A DNA stretch of 64,000 bases from Fistularia commersonii (GCA_037954325.1 JBBMNZ010000030.1:1364501-1428500); one strand, 5' to 3'; numbered from the stretch's first letter, positions 33,051-46,600 are shown. The notes: generated by a model not told the origin, from the letters alone. Made by a program: numbers and translations.

Positions 33051-34479
33051 ATTTTTTTTACATCAATGCAAATGCATATGTAGCATTTTGGATTTGAATG
33101 AATAACATTATTTTACATTACGTTTGGTTACATTTAGTTACATGCTTTGAGTGCAACCATAACGTCGAAAAGGAGTTCGACAACTTGGTACAATGGATGC
33201 TTATTGTCCATAACGTCACATCCACTTGTTTTCCCCACAAGGTTGTCAGCTGTGGGGGGAAAAAAAAAAAAGATCAAGCGGTGTACATGTGGTCTGTCCT
33301 GAAGCAAAAGAAATCCCCAGGCGAGTGAAGCCAGAGGTAATTAGCTCCCCGCTCGTTCGCTGATCCTGCTGTGATGGATGCTGGGCACGAGTGGAAATGG
33401 GAGTTGAAGGCTGATTTGCATAATAGAATGAGACGCGATAACCTTTGGGCCCGCAGGCGACAGCAATGTCAATCTTTTTTCCTTTAGAGTGTCCGCATTT
33501 TTTATAAATTCAGTCTTTTTACAGCAATGTAGCACTGAAATCGCTAAACCGGACTCTTAGCTATCGCGGTGTGAAAGAGGGACATTTGATATTTTGTGCA
33601 GCGTCAGCTACGCTTAAAGTGTGACAACTTCAACAGGAAATCATTGAAAAGCCTCCAGGTTCATTTTCAACCAAACATCTTGCAACAGTGAAGGCAATTC
33701 TAAGATTTTTCGACGTTTGTGGAACTGAAAATGTTTAGGTAGCATTCAGTGCACATTTCATGTGATTTCATGAATATAAAAGTACATTTATGATTAAAGC
33801 TATCCTACTCGGAAATTATTGACAAAAAATTCAGTGTTCATGCTGTTAATTTATTTACTAAATCACCACCTTCTGCTTTTTTGGGCTTGTGATGAGATGC
33901 TAAACTGCATTTTCTTGCCCTGCATGTGTACATACGTGTGTCCCGACAGTAAAGTTGCATTTAATCCAATCCGAACTAAAAACTATTTTTTGGGCCAAAC
34001 ACAAAGCTGGATTAGCAAAGTCACTTCACGTAACGGAAGGGTCGGCAACGAATATTTAATTCAAATATGTATTATTTTAGTTTGTTCGTTTTTAAAATGT
34101 CATTTTAAATTTGAAGATTATAGCTATCTTGCGGCATCAAAATAAAACGGGTGAAAATATATTTGTCGCTTTCTGCACGCGTCAGTAAAAAGAAAACGTT
34201 TTAAGTTTGGCTTTTTTCATAAATACTCAAAATAAGCTAATTAATATTTTGCTTAGAAGTCACGTTCAACCCAACATCTTTTTTTTGGGATTCAAAATGT
34301 TTTTGTTGCATGTAGAAATGTCATTTCGTTATCTCTGCAGCTATTGACTGATTTAAGAAAAATGCAACACATATTCTTTGTACATAGCATAAATGCAAAA
34401 AATAAAAGTGTGTGTGTGTGTGTGTGTGTGTATGGCTCCAGGTGTATGCACATGTTTATAAAACCATATTCAACCAGAT
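33051..34479. other. intergenic AT-rich DNA with a (TG)n tract
   Basis: No coding similarity or repeat boundary recognised. A (TG)n microsatellite lies at 34408-34431. Confidence 0.4.
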
Positions 34480-34680
34480 GATAGCCTTGACTTTGACACC
34501 TTAAAACACTTTATAGCCTTGACTTTGACACTTTATGGTTTCCTTTGTATTTCTTATTCTCCCTTCTTCCTACTATTATCTATTATTGTTATGTTTTTAC
34601 TTGAAACTCTGGCGGCAACGATTTCCTTCGGGATAAATAAAGTTGTTCTTATTCTTATTCTTATTCTTAATCTTAAAAAT
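34480..34680 (+). mobile_element. LINE 3'-tail copy with duplicated segment
   Basis: Same family as 27560-27715. The segment TAGCCTTGACTTTGACAC-TTAAAACACTTTA appears twice at the start (34482 and 34515). It ends GGGATAAATAAAGTTGTTC and (TTATTC)n. Confidence 0.75.
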
Positions 34681-34956
34681 GCAGCGCTAGCAACTGCCTG
34701 GAAAGATGTTTCCTATGAAAAAACATCAATAAAGGGTTAAAATATCTGTTCACACCATCAAATATCACGTCTGTACTTTGTGGAAGTTCAGTTTTGTCGC
34801 AGGAGGTCTTGGAACGTAACTCCCATGAACAGTGAGGCTCCACGGAGTCACTGCAGGTACGTTTGCTGCCATTAAACACAGTTGTATTCAAAGGTTTTCA
34901 CCTCTTCTGTTGTAGAAACGGCGTCGCAATGCAGGATCTTTGTGTTTTAAATAAAG

Positions 34957-36118
34957 GCTGTAGGTTAGACAGAGGCGGGTGATTGGCTGAGGCCTTTAAA
35001 AGAGCGGCCCTTCCTCCATTTAATTGGCTGTGGGTTAAAGGAGGCGGGTGATTGGCTGTGGGTTAAACGGAGGCAGGTGGTTGGCTATGAGTTCGACGAA
35101 GGCAGGTGATTGGTTGTGGGTTAGACAGAGGCGGGTGATTGGTTGTGGGTTAGATGGGGGCAGATGATTGGCTGTGAGTTAGACGAAGGCGGTTGATTGG
35201 CTGTAGGTTAGAGAGCGGCGGGTGATTGGCTTTTGGTTAGACGAAGGCGGGTGATTGGCTGTGGGTTAGACAGGCGAGTGATTGGCTGTGGGTTAGACAG
35301 GGGCAGATGATTGGCTGTGAGTTAGACGAAGGCGGTTGATTGGCTGTAGGTTAGAGAGCGGCGGGTGATTGGCTGTTGGTTAGACGAAGGCGGGTGATTG
35401 GCTGTTGGTTAGACGAAGGCAGGTGGTTGGCTATGAGTTCGACGAAGGCAGGTGATTGGTTGTGGGTTAGACGGAGGCAGGTGATTGGCTGTAGGTTGGA
35501 TGAAGGCGGGTGATTGGCTGTGGGTTAGACAGAGGCGGGTGATTGGCTGTGGGTTAGACGAAGGCGGGTGATTGGTTGTGGGTTAGACGAAGGTGGTTGA
35601 TTGGCTGTAGGTTAGAAAGCGGCGGGTGATTGGCTGTTGGTTAGACGAAGGCGGGTGATTGGCTGTGGGTTAGACGAAGGCGGGTGATTGGCTGTGAGTT
35701 AGACAGAGGCGAGTGATTGGCTGTAGGTTAGACGAAGGCAGGTGGTTGGCTATGAGTTCGACGAAGGCAGGTGATTGGTTGTGGGTTAGACGGAGGCAGG
35801 TGACTGGCTGTAGGTTGGATGAAGGCGGGTGATTGGCTGTGGGTTAGACGGGGGCAGATGATTGGCTGTGGGTTAGACGGGGGCAGATGATTGGCTGTGA
35901 GTTAGACGAAGGCATTTGATTGGCTGTAGGTTAGAGAGCGGCAGGTGATTGGCTGTTGGTTAGACGAAGGCGGGTGATTGGCTGTGAGTTAGACAGAGGC
36001 GAGTGATTGGCTGTAGGTCAGAGAGCGGCGGGTGATTGGCTGTTGGTTAGACGAAGGCAGGTGATTGGTTGTGGGTTAGACGGAGGCAGGTGATTGGCTG
36101 TGGGTTAGACGGCGTCAG
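34957..36118. repeat. 29-bp minisatellite with a CCAAT box in each unit, ~38 copies
   Basis: The unit is close to GATTGGCTGTGGGTTAGACG plus AAGGCGGGT. One isolated unit at 34957-34990 is followed by an array from about 35022 to 36118. I counted 38 units, of which about 34 keep ATTGG. The minus strand of TGATTGGCTG is CAGCCAATCA, the consensus NF-Y (CCAAT) site, and many units also hold GGCGGG. Variants (GAGAGCGGCGGG, GTTGGTTAGACG) recur in order, indicating higher-order duplication. A two-unit seed is at 37753-37826. It lies immediately downstream of gtf2h4. Confidence 0.92.
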
Positions 36119-36176
36119 ATCTCTTCGTGATTAACCAACAACACAAACACAATGTCAACCTTTTCTCGACTTCACC

Positions 36177-36182
36177 CTTTAT
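36177..36182 (-). terminator. gtf2h4: poly(A) signal of gtf2h4
   Basis: TTTATT on plus is AATAAA on minus, about 90 bp downstream of the stop codon at 36273-36271. It implies a very short 3' UTR ending next to the CCAAT minisatellite. Confidence 0.7.
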
Positions 36183-36270
36183 TCTAAAATACACCAGAGT
36201 TCAGCTCTTACGAAAATACAAAAAGAAATGGCGTCCCCCCCCTTTCCCCCCCCCACTGCTGAATCCCCGG

Positions 36271-36381
36271 TCACGTGTGAGACTTCTGTCGCTTCCAGAA
36301 CCTCTTGACCTCGCTGTGACCCTGCGGCGTCACCACCATCACCCTGTGGGCCACGTCCTGCCAGATCAGACAGTCCAGACC
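36271..36381 (-). CDS. gtf2h4: gtf2h4 terminal coding exon 13 (residues 431-466)
   Basis: After acceptor GGTGCAG. Encodes GLDCLIWQDVAHRVMVVTPQ then GHSEVKRFWKRQKSHT and TGA. The acceptor is preceded by an almost pure poly-C tract (poly-G on plus, 36390-36409). Confidence 0.96.
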   Translation of the reverse strand, partial: GLDCLIWQDVAHRVMVVTPQGHSEVKRFWKRQKSHT

Positions 36382-39014
36382 CTGCACCGGGGGGGGGGGG
36401 GGGGGGGGGAACAAAAAAACAAAACAAGAAACAAGACACCTTCTTCATCATCTTGGAGGCCAAATCCATCTGGAGACGAGTGTCATTAAAGAGCGGCGGT
36501 GAAGTGGAAAGGTCAAGGAGACGGAGGAGGAGGAGGAGGAGGAGGAGGGCAAAGGATCAGCGGATCATTTTCCGCTGCTTTTGCGAAGGCGAACTGTTTC
36601 ATTTCAATGAAATGACTCGGAAAATATCAGACCCGCGGCAATTACACGAATGTCACCGTGAAAGAGTAACCATTTGGCCGAGGACCGCGAGAAGAGCGGC
36701 GACTATTTGTCCTCCTCGCCGAAGGTCGTCTGAGCCTGGAAAAGCTGCTACATATTTATTTTCAATGCATATATAATGGATCGAGTGACGTTTGCGGAGC
36801 TTATATGAAAAAAACGCAACACACGGCTGGAATGTTTGATATCGGACGGGGATTTTGTTGTGCTAATTGTATAATAATGCGCAATAATTCTCCGTCCGTT
36901 TCCTGTGGAATAACACATAAATACTGCATGTACTTGTAAATACTCATAAATATACGTTGCATATATTTTTACATACATTTAACTTTATTCTTATTTATTT
37001 CTCCTGATCTTTACTGTTTTTTTAATTTTATCATTCCGTATTATGTGCTATATTTTTACATTATATTTTATATATTATTATATTTTAAAAAGGAACAAAT
37101 ATTTGTCTTAAAAAAAATCTGAAATAAGCTGAATACAATTCAAGAATATTCTAAATATGTTACCATTAAGATACTGTACGATTATATTCAGTGTTTTTGT
37201 GTGATTTGTTGTTTTTATTGCAACACAAGGCTAAAAAGTGATTTATTTAACATTAATGTTTTCACCTCCAGTAAACATATATGACATTGAAATGAAAAGA
37301 TTCAGACAGGAGCGACACAATGTTCAGGAGAGGGAGCAAAAACAGGAAAACGGAAAGCACTTTTTATGTGCAAATAAAAAGTGCGAGAGAAAAGAAACAA
37401 TTATTTTAGCAATGAAAGAGCCGAAGAGAGGAAACAGAATCGAACCTGAGCTCGGTCTCGCAGCACCTCGAAGTCGGCCTGGGACAGGAACTGGTTGTAA
37501 AGAACCCCTGCAGGTGAAGAAGGGAAACACCGAAGGGTCAAAGGTCGCCTGCCACTCATGAAGACGGCGTTTTTTTCACGCTGCCACTAAAAAAATCGCT
37601 CAAAATCCACCTCAAATCAATTGAGAATCCCAGGTTTGTTCAAATCAACAAATCACATTTCCTGGGAATTATGTGTTTTTTTGTTTTTGCCACGACGATG
37701 AAGAGGCGGAGCTTCTCATTGGACGGCACTTTAGTTGGTGTGAGAGGAGAGGGTTAAACAGAGGCGGGTGATTGGCTGGGAGTTAAACGGAGGCAGGTGA
37801 TTGGCTGTGGCCCTTAAAGGGAGCGACCCAAAGGAAAAGAAGTACTGTAATTCCTGGACTATTGAGCGCACCTCAATATGAGCCGCACCGGCTAGATCAG
37901 TGTTTCCCAACCGCTGCGCCGTGAGAGATCATCAGGTGTGCCGTGGAAAAATGCCCACTTTCACCCGATCGGTCCGAAAATGATTTATCCAACGTAAATA
38001 ATGTGTCTTCCTATGTCTATGTGGGCAGCGTGTCCATTCCATGGCGACGGGTGGTGAATGAACCTGTGCGTCTGTGTATCAGAGGGATTAGTGACGCTTT
38101 GCGGGATACTTTTTTAAAATAAAAAGTACTTGTATCTGCGTAAACAAACAAGCAGCGTTGTTGAAAACTACCAAGACGAGTGAGAAAGCAGTAGAAGCTG
38201 CTAGAAAGTTGCTGAACTCGTCTCTAAATCCAAACAGCAAAACATTAATACTACCTGCCGGCAAAATCATTGGAGAAGAAATGCTCGGCTCTGGCATTGA
38301 TAAAGAAATAGCCAGTTCTCTCAAATAATACCATTTTCAGACATTTTGATGACGTGTCTTGTATTTTGAAAAAGTTGCACATCAGTGGGAAATTTGCATT
38401 GCGACTTGACGAATCTACAGATATTAGATATATTAGATTTCACACTAAGTAAATTGAGACAATGGTTTCATTCCAACTGGTTCGAAACTGTTTTTGACAT
38501 TTTGACAACAGTTTTAGCCGATCGCTATCTCGGTCTTCCTCCTGCGCGCTAAAACCGTCAAAGTCGTCTTCTTCGGTGTCGGAGTTGAACGGACTCAGAA
38601 TTTCCCGGTCATTTCATCGCTCCGATGTGACGAGGATAAACGTTTTAGCGGCGTGAAGCTCGTTAGCGTCCCCCACCCAAAAAAGTCCCTATATTAGCCG
38701 CAACGTTGTTTACGTGAAAAAATTCGCGGCGTATCGTCCGGAAATGACAGTATGTGTTTCTTTCCAGACCGTCTGACAAGGCCCGACTTTGAAGACATCA
38801 GACGGTACGTTGGGTTTCCAGTTTCGGCGGCAGAGCCTTTTAGATTCGATGCAGGATCAACAACTGAGCTAATTAATAGCATTAATTAAAGCCCCGCTTC
38901 TTTCCTCGGGTCAGACCTGTGGGGTGACTTCCATTATCACAACAACTGCAACAAATACGGCTGCAAGCCGCAATTAGCTTAACGACAACACTAATAGTCT
39001 CCACTGGATTGGGT

Positions 39015-39057
<43 letters not shown>

Positions 39058-42000
39058 ACTCACCTTCGGTAAACTGCAGTCTATCTCTCTCCAGCTCCCA
39101 CAGCCTGATCTGGTCGGTGATGGTCGGCGGCAGGACGGGCGTCTGGAGGGAGGAAGCAGAGCGGCGGCGCTCGCAAACCGGCGACACAGTTCACATATTC
39201 GTTTGCGATCTTTTCCGTACCTGCATGAGCATGACGGGGTGAGCCCGGGTTCTCAGGAAGTGGATGATCTGGGGAGGGGACGGCATCATCAACGCAAGGG
39301 TAAAATCGTCCGGTTTTATTGCCGTTTTCTAAACGGTGTCTGATCGGGAGTCGAGTCGGCAAAAATGAATAGAAAACCTTTCGTTTTCTATATTTTCGTG
39401 TGAAAAGAAGGACGCGCAACTGCGGGATCAGTGATACGGTTGAATAAACTTAATAATTCAGTCTTTGTGTTGAATTTGGTCAGAACTGATTTAACTGTAA
39501 GGTGAGAGTGACTTGTTACACAAATCACACTCAATTATAAATCGCTGCTCATCAATAATATCGGTCTATCCCAGGGGTCGGCAACCCGCGGCTCGGGAAA
39601 ATAAATGATAAATATTTAATTGAAGTGTATTTCATTTGTGTTAATTCCTTTTTTTAACTTTTAGTTCTAAGTTGGAAGATTATTGTGATCTTGAAATATT
39701 AAATAAAATGATATTTATTATTTTTCGCCGCTCAAAATAACGTCACACTGGCGGAAGCCGGCAAAGTCCAGATTTGCAGATGCTGTGCGCAGAAGTTCAG
39801 GAGCAGAAGTCCCATAAACCAGGTAAAATAAATATTTATGAAGATATTTTGCAAATATTTATTTTTTATTGTTTACTGACACAGTGATTTTTTTCCCGAT
39901 TTATTTCTAAAATTCAGGTCAAGGCTCCGCTAAACGCTCTGAAAGCCCAAAGCTCAAAATGAGTTCATGACATAAATAAAATGTAATTTTCTCTGTAATA
40001 CTTTGTGAATTTCAGAAGCAACACACTTGTTTAAACAAAGTGTAAGGGTAATAAAAAGCAATATATACAGCGGCTCCCGGTGTTTCCTTTTCCGAGGAAA
40101 CCGGGTCCAAATGGCTCTTTGGGTGTTGAGGGTTGCCGACCCCTGGGCTATGAGATGGAATTTTTTGCATAAGGCATCTTTTAAGCAGACACGGGGGAGG
40201 TTTTCATGAACTATTTAAGCTCGATAGATGAGTCAGCCGGGAAAAAAACGCCCGATTGATAGGAAATGACTCAAAAATCAGCGCGGGAGAAGCTCTCATC
40301 TGCGAGAAGCGACTTGAAATTCAGCGAGAAACCGGCAGAAACGAACGGTCCAACTTAAAATCGGCGATAAATGAATGCGTCGCCTTTCAAACTAAAAAGA
40401 AATAACTTCCTGCGGCGCGTTCGTACCTGCTGCGCCGTGATGCCGTTGGCGATGGCCTGCTGCACCGACTCCCGGGTCACCTGGGCCACCACCACGTTGG
40501 GGAAGCGGTACAACATCTCGCTGAAGAGAGCGACCAGCGCAATCTGGAGCTCCGAGTCTGGAAAGTGAAATGTTACGTGAAAGGCGTGATTTTCACCATT
40601 CGGTGGTTCTCCCGCAGGGGAGTCACGCTCATTTCACCGACGGACACGTCAGCATTATGTCAAAGGGACGCATGTAGCGCTAACAGTATAAATGTACCGT
40701 CATTTCCGGATTATTGGGCGCGCCTCCATATAAGCCGCACCGGCTAGCCCATCGCTATCTCGGGCTTCCTCCTGCGCGCTAAAACCGTCACAGTCGTCTT
40801 CTTCGGTGTCGGAGTTGAACGGACTCAGAATTTCCCGGTCATTTCATCGGTCCGATGTGACGAGGAGAAACGTTTTAACGGCGTGAAGCTAGTTAGCGTC
40901 CCCCACCCGAAGTCCATATATTAGCCGCATCGTTGTTTACGTGAAAAAAGTCTCTGCTTATCATCCGGAAATGACGGTAACTAACTATAATGTCAAATAA
41001 ATGTAACTACACCTTAAAATCACTGAATGTATTACTCTATCAAATCCAAAATGTTACATTTGCATATCAAACAGTCACAGCTTGACTTAGGAGTGGAATT
41101 GGTTCTGTGACGGAGCTCCGAACTCAATGTGCTCATAGACCAGATTAAAATTCCCCATTAAAATGAAATAAAACGTGATCAATCCGCTCCAGACCCTTTT
41201 GTCACGTCTTACCAAATCAGAAAAAGGTACTCGGAAAATAGCAAACGATAAAGTGTATTTATCTTGTGGACAGTTTGGTAGGAGGTTTTGATTTGTTGCT
41301 CTTTCCTTAGCTTAGCTTAGCTTACCGGCAACACACTTCATGCTATATTGTGTCGCTAAATATAACTCAAGCTACACTTTGAGCGACTTTCCCGCGCCGA
41401 ATCCCCGTAAACGTCTCCTGCCTCTGCACATACGATGCTCTCCGTCACCGCATCTCACCGACGACAACTTCTTCCCCGAACCCGTGTTTGGGACGTACTG
41501 GTGTAAGCGTAGATCCGATAGTTGGTCTCCACCACGATGAACCCGGACTCCCCGGTGGCGGCGGCGGCGCCCGAGTTGAAGGAGGAGGAAGAGGACGAAG
41601 AGCCGGTGGTGACGCCCGCGGCCAGGCTGATGGCCAGTCGGGTCGGGTAGTAGCGCCTCGACTTCCTCTGAAAAGAAGAAAAATGAATCCTTATCACAGC
41701 CTTTCAATCATCTCACTACCTTCATTTTATTTCTATCCGCGTCCATAATTCTGGGGCATTAAAGCTGCCAACTATTCGCAATGATTATCAACCTCCTCAT
41801 TAATCTGCTGTTAACTCCGAAAGCAAACATCGGAGGGACATTTGGAAGCGGAAGTCTCGGCGAGGCGATGGCGGCGTTTAACCAAATAAATTCCCAGGCG
41901 CTGACGTGCAGAGCAGATGGTCGCTCGTAAAATAAATACAATCGCGTCATATTTTACTTCTGCTCAAATGCCATCGAGGTGAAAGAAAGGGAAAACGCGG

Positions 42001-42798
42001 CCATTTTCGAGTCGGGGAATCGCTGCATGGATCCAGGTTGGATGTTTTTCTAACGCCATGATGGAACGGATGCAGCGATATTGACGTTCGGAGGTTTGAA
42101 CATTCTTGTGCTTCGTCTGCGCTGGAGAACTTTGAGACCGAGGGCTTGAGAAAGTGTCGTCCGTCATGGAAGATACAGGAAGTCTTTCCTACGTCCTGCC
42201 AAAACCCAACAAGAAGTCACTCTGATCCACAAACTCAAGGCCTGCGGGCCAAATGTGGCCCGCGAGATCGTCTTAAAAGGTCCGATTGTCTTAAAATAAA
42301 TAAGTCAAAGTACATTTCCCACACAAGTGGAATTGAGAAATCCAAATAATCCCTAAAATGTCCAGGAGGGGAAAAAAGTTGATGCAGCCGTTTCAAGAAA
42401 GATGGGAAGCATGGGTCATAAATTCAGTTATTTAACATTAAGGAGTGGTTACATTTATCCTACAATAATATAAGTGCGGTTATTTATGTGAAATGATTTC
42501 ATGTTGATATATAATTTGGATTAAAATGATGTTAAATAGGTGTGTTAAAAGATTAAAAACGGGGTGATTTCTTGGTGTATTTATATTTTAGTACCTGTGA
42601 TGTAATTAATTCTTTTATTGCAAACGGCGGCTCCTTGACAGCGAGCGGCTAATGAAGTATTTTCTTTGTATTTGCGACGCCTTTGTTTATATATTCAATG
42701 TGTGACACTGTTTCTTCAATGTGAGCTGATATTGTTGAGTATTTGCAGCGGCATGAAAGGAGGAAGAAGAAAGAAAAATAAATGCCAGTAAGAGGCGA

Positions 42799-42832
<34 letters not shown>

Positions 42833-43565
42833 GTGACGAGAGCTACAATTACATTTCGGTACATTTATAGTGCACATACAGTAAACATTACATTTATACT
42901 TATTTATACTGTCTGTGCTACTTCACATTGACACTTGCTCATTATTTATTCCTGTATATTTATAAATATGGACTTTTTAAAAAAAATATATATGATATAC
43001 TTTTACACTTTAGAGTTTATTTTATTGATTCATTTTACTTGTATTTTTTAGCTAGTATGTCACTTTTCAACCATTTCTCATTTAAGTAAATCTCATTTCA
43101 TTCATCCATTGACTATCTATCATATTTAAGATAAAATAAATGTATCGATCCCCATAGGGGACATTTCTTTGTCACGGTTATGTCAGAAATAATAATAAAA
43201 AAAATAAAAATAAATAAATATGAATATAAATATAAACAGAGAGACAGTAAGAAGAAATAAGACGTCATTAAATAGACAGCGTGGAGAACAACAGCATCCC
43301 TGTGTGCTTTCCCAGCAACCCACCAGCGCGCATTTTAAGTCATTTCCAGTTTTCGGGAGCTCGTTTCCCCGACACGCAAACATCTGGTCTCCTCCGGGGG
43401 TCGACGTGGAAACGGAAAAATAACAATCTCTGCTTCTGTGAGTCTTACCTTCCTTTGGAAGACCAGCCCGAACTCCCGGAGGTGCTGCAGGAAGGTGAGC
43501 AATGATTCACTCATGCCCTCCACCGAGTAATCCTGAGGCAACAAGGAATATGTGATCAATCACAA

Positions 43566-43600
<35 letters not shown>

Positions 43601-46600
43601 AACTCACTCTGCCCAAAGTGGAGAAACTGAGCTGGAATAAGAAGGACAAGATCTCCACCAGGTCCATCCCTCGAGACTGCAAGGAAACGTGCTTCGTTAA
43701 AATGCATCAGTCGCACAGCAGGACATTCAAATGGAATTTGGCAATAATTCGGATCGAATCAGACATTAGTTTTTACTTTTTTTTTACATTTCCAATCATT
43801 ATTTCTCATCTGTGAACTCCTGCTAAGTGTGGAGAGATTTCTTGAAATGGTTTCTGGATAATTTCATCAACATTTGCGCTTCGATCCTCCCTCAGAAAAA
43901 AAGAAAACGTTTGAAATATTCCCTTCCAGTCCAAGGATTTCATCTTGAATTCATTTCTTCTTTTTATTCAGATTGAAAGAATCAAATGAATAAAAAAAAA
44001 AAAAAACGTATCAAATTTGCTAAATAAATGATTAGAATGCAGAAACTGCAAAAAAAAAAAAAAAAAAATTGGAAATGGTCTCCACTTATGGAGCACTTTA
44101 CTCTCCACACACACACACACACGCACACACACACACACACACCAAGAAAAATGTTTCTGTGTAAATATCTCATGTTACTGCGTGGACGCCTGCAGCTACT
44201 AAACGTGTGTGTTCAAAAAAACAAAGGGAACTCTAAAATAACACTTCCTAAATGTGAATGAATGAAATATTCTTATGAAATACTTTGTTTTTTATATCGT
44301 TGAATCTGCTGACAACAAAATCACACCAAAATGATCAATGGAAATCAAATGTATGAAGCCCTGGAGGTCTGGATTCCAGATGAAAGTGTAAAAACACACG
44401 ACAGGCCGACCAAACGTTGATGAAACGTCCTTAAAAAGACTCAAAATGAGTCCGTGTTGCTTCCTGAGTGGAAACTTTGATTTCACACAAGTGGGATTGA
44501 CTTGGAGTTACATTGGGTTCCCTTTATTTTTTTGAGCAGCATATATATATATATATATATTCATTTAGTAATTTTTGGCCGGCGCAGCTTATATTCAGGT
44601 GCGCTCAATAGTCTGGAAATTATGGTACAAAATAATCCCCAAAAAAAGAAGCCCAATGAAACTTGACAATTTCTCTGTCATTTGAACCAAATTAAATCAA
44701 AACCATTTTGATTATTTTCCTGTTTGTAATATTTCACGTTACTCAAGTTGACTGTTAACAAAGTATATATTTATTTTGTTATTTGTAGCCGGCGCAGCTT
44801 AAAGTGCGCTCAATAGTCTGGAAATTAAGCTACAAAATAATTCCCAAAAAAAGAAGCCCAGTGAAACTTGATGATTTTTTCTGTCATTTGAACCAAATTA
44901 AATAAAAACCAGTTTGTTATATTCCTGTTTTTCACGTCTCACTTCACTCATGTTGACTGTTCACAAAGTATATATTTATTTTGTTTTTTTAGCAAGCGCA
45001 GCTTCAGGTGCGCTTAATAGTCTGGAAATTATGGTACAAATTAATCCCAAAAAAAGGAGCCTGATGAAACTTAATTTCTCTGTAATTTGAACCAAATTAA
45101 ATCAAAACCAGTTTGTTATTTTCCTGTTTTTCGTATCTCACTTCATTCATTGTACACAGTTAAAAAAGTATATATTTATTTTGTGTTTTTAGCAAGCGCA
45201 GCTTATACTCAGGTGTGCTTAATAGTCTGGAAATTATGGTACAAATTAATCCCAAAAAAAGAAGCCCGATGAAACTTAATTTCTCTGTAATTTGAACCAA
45301 ATGAAACCAAAACCAGTTAGTTATTTCCTATTTTTGGAGTCTCCCAACCAAACCCAGGGGTTTTCGGTTCCTACCCCACCCTAACGCTCCCCTCACTCCC
45401 AAAACCGGACATCACACATTCCAGTCGTCTCCTCCGGTTGCTAGGAAACTGACTAAAGCGAGAGGCGGCGGGGAATCATGATTTAATAAGACTAAAAATG
45501 ACGTCTCCGTCCCCGTCCGGCTCGCGCATCTCATCCGCGGGGGGAAAAAAAAAAAAAAAAATCACATTTTCTACCTTCTCGAGATCTTCGCGTTTGACTG
45601 GATTTCAAAAGGAGCGTCCGAAGCTCGTCTAATTCCTCCTTCGGTTTCGCCGATTCCCGTCTCGGGACGCATCGATCGATCGATCGATCGGCCCGACGGG
45701 AACCGTTAACCGTCCCGGGAGGGAGCGGAGGCTCGGCGCGCCGGATCGATGTGACCCAGACGTCTGGGAGGATTCCTCCGCTGCTGATTAGATGCTGCCG
45801 CTGAATGGCTGCTAATCAGGGTAATGACGGGCTGCAGAGGCTCGGAGTGATAATTACAGCCTCGTTCGCTCTTCAATATTCCAAAAAAACACCCCCGTGT
45901 CTTATTTTTAACCTTCTGAAGACTGAAATCTGCGGCGCTTTCTCGATCGCGACGAGGTTCGTCGTCCGTTACGAAGAAGGAGGGTTTGCTTCTCTCGGCT
46001 GAGAGACGTGACGGGATTATCAGCGATGTTTTCATCGAGGATTACAGGGAAAAATAAAAAAAAATTAAATTAAAAAAAAAAAGAAAATCAAGAAATTGCC
46101 TGAATATTAAGAATTAAACATAAAATCTGCAAAATATTACTAATAAATTTACCAGAAATTGCCTGAATATTAAGAATTAAACATAAAATCAGCAAAATAT
46201 TACTAATAAATTTACCAGAAATTGCCTGAATATTAAGAAGAATTAAACATAAAATCAACAAAATATTACTAATAAATTTACCAGAAATTGCCTGAATATT
46301 AAGAATTAAACATAAAATCAGCAAAATATAACTAATAAATTTACAAGAAATTGCCTGAATATTAAGAATTAAACATAAAATCAGCAAAATATTACTAATA
46401 CATTTACCAGAAATTGCCTGAATATTAAGAATTAAACATAAAATCAGCAAAATATTACTAATAAATTTACAAGAAATTGCCTGAATATTAAGAATTAAAC
46501 ATAAAATCAGCAAAATATTACTAATAAATTTACCAGAAATTGCCTGAATATTAAGAAGAATGAGACATAAAATCAGCAAAATATTACTAATAAATTTACC

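Larger units (their letters stand above)
41668..43448 (-). other. gtf2h4 intron 7
   Basis: Contains a hAT remnant (42225-42440), (TG)n at 42802-42830 and a LINE-tail-like repeat (43120-43260: ATCGATCCCCATAGGGGACA, AACAGAGAGACAGTAAGAAG) related to 57833-57930. No coding sequence. Confidence 0.6.

Noticed and set aside
35022..36118. CRISPR-like array
   Set aside because: The 29-bp repeats are contiguous with no unique spacers and lie in a vertebrate genome. It is a minisatellite.
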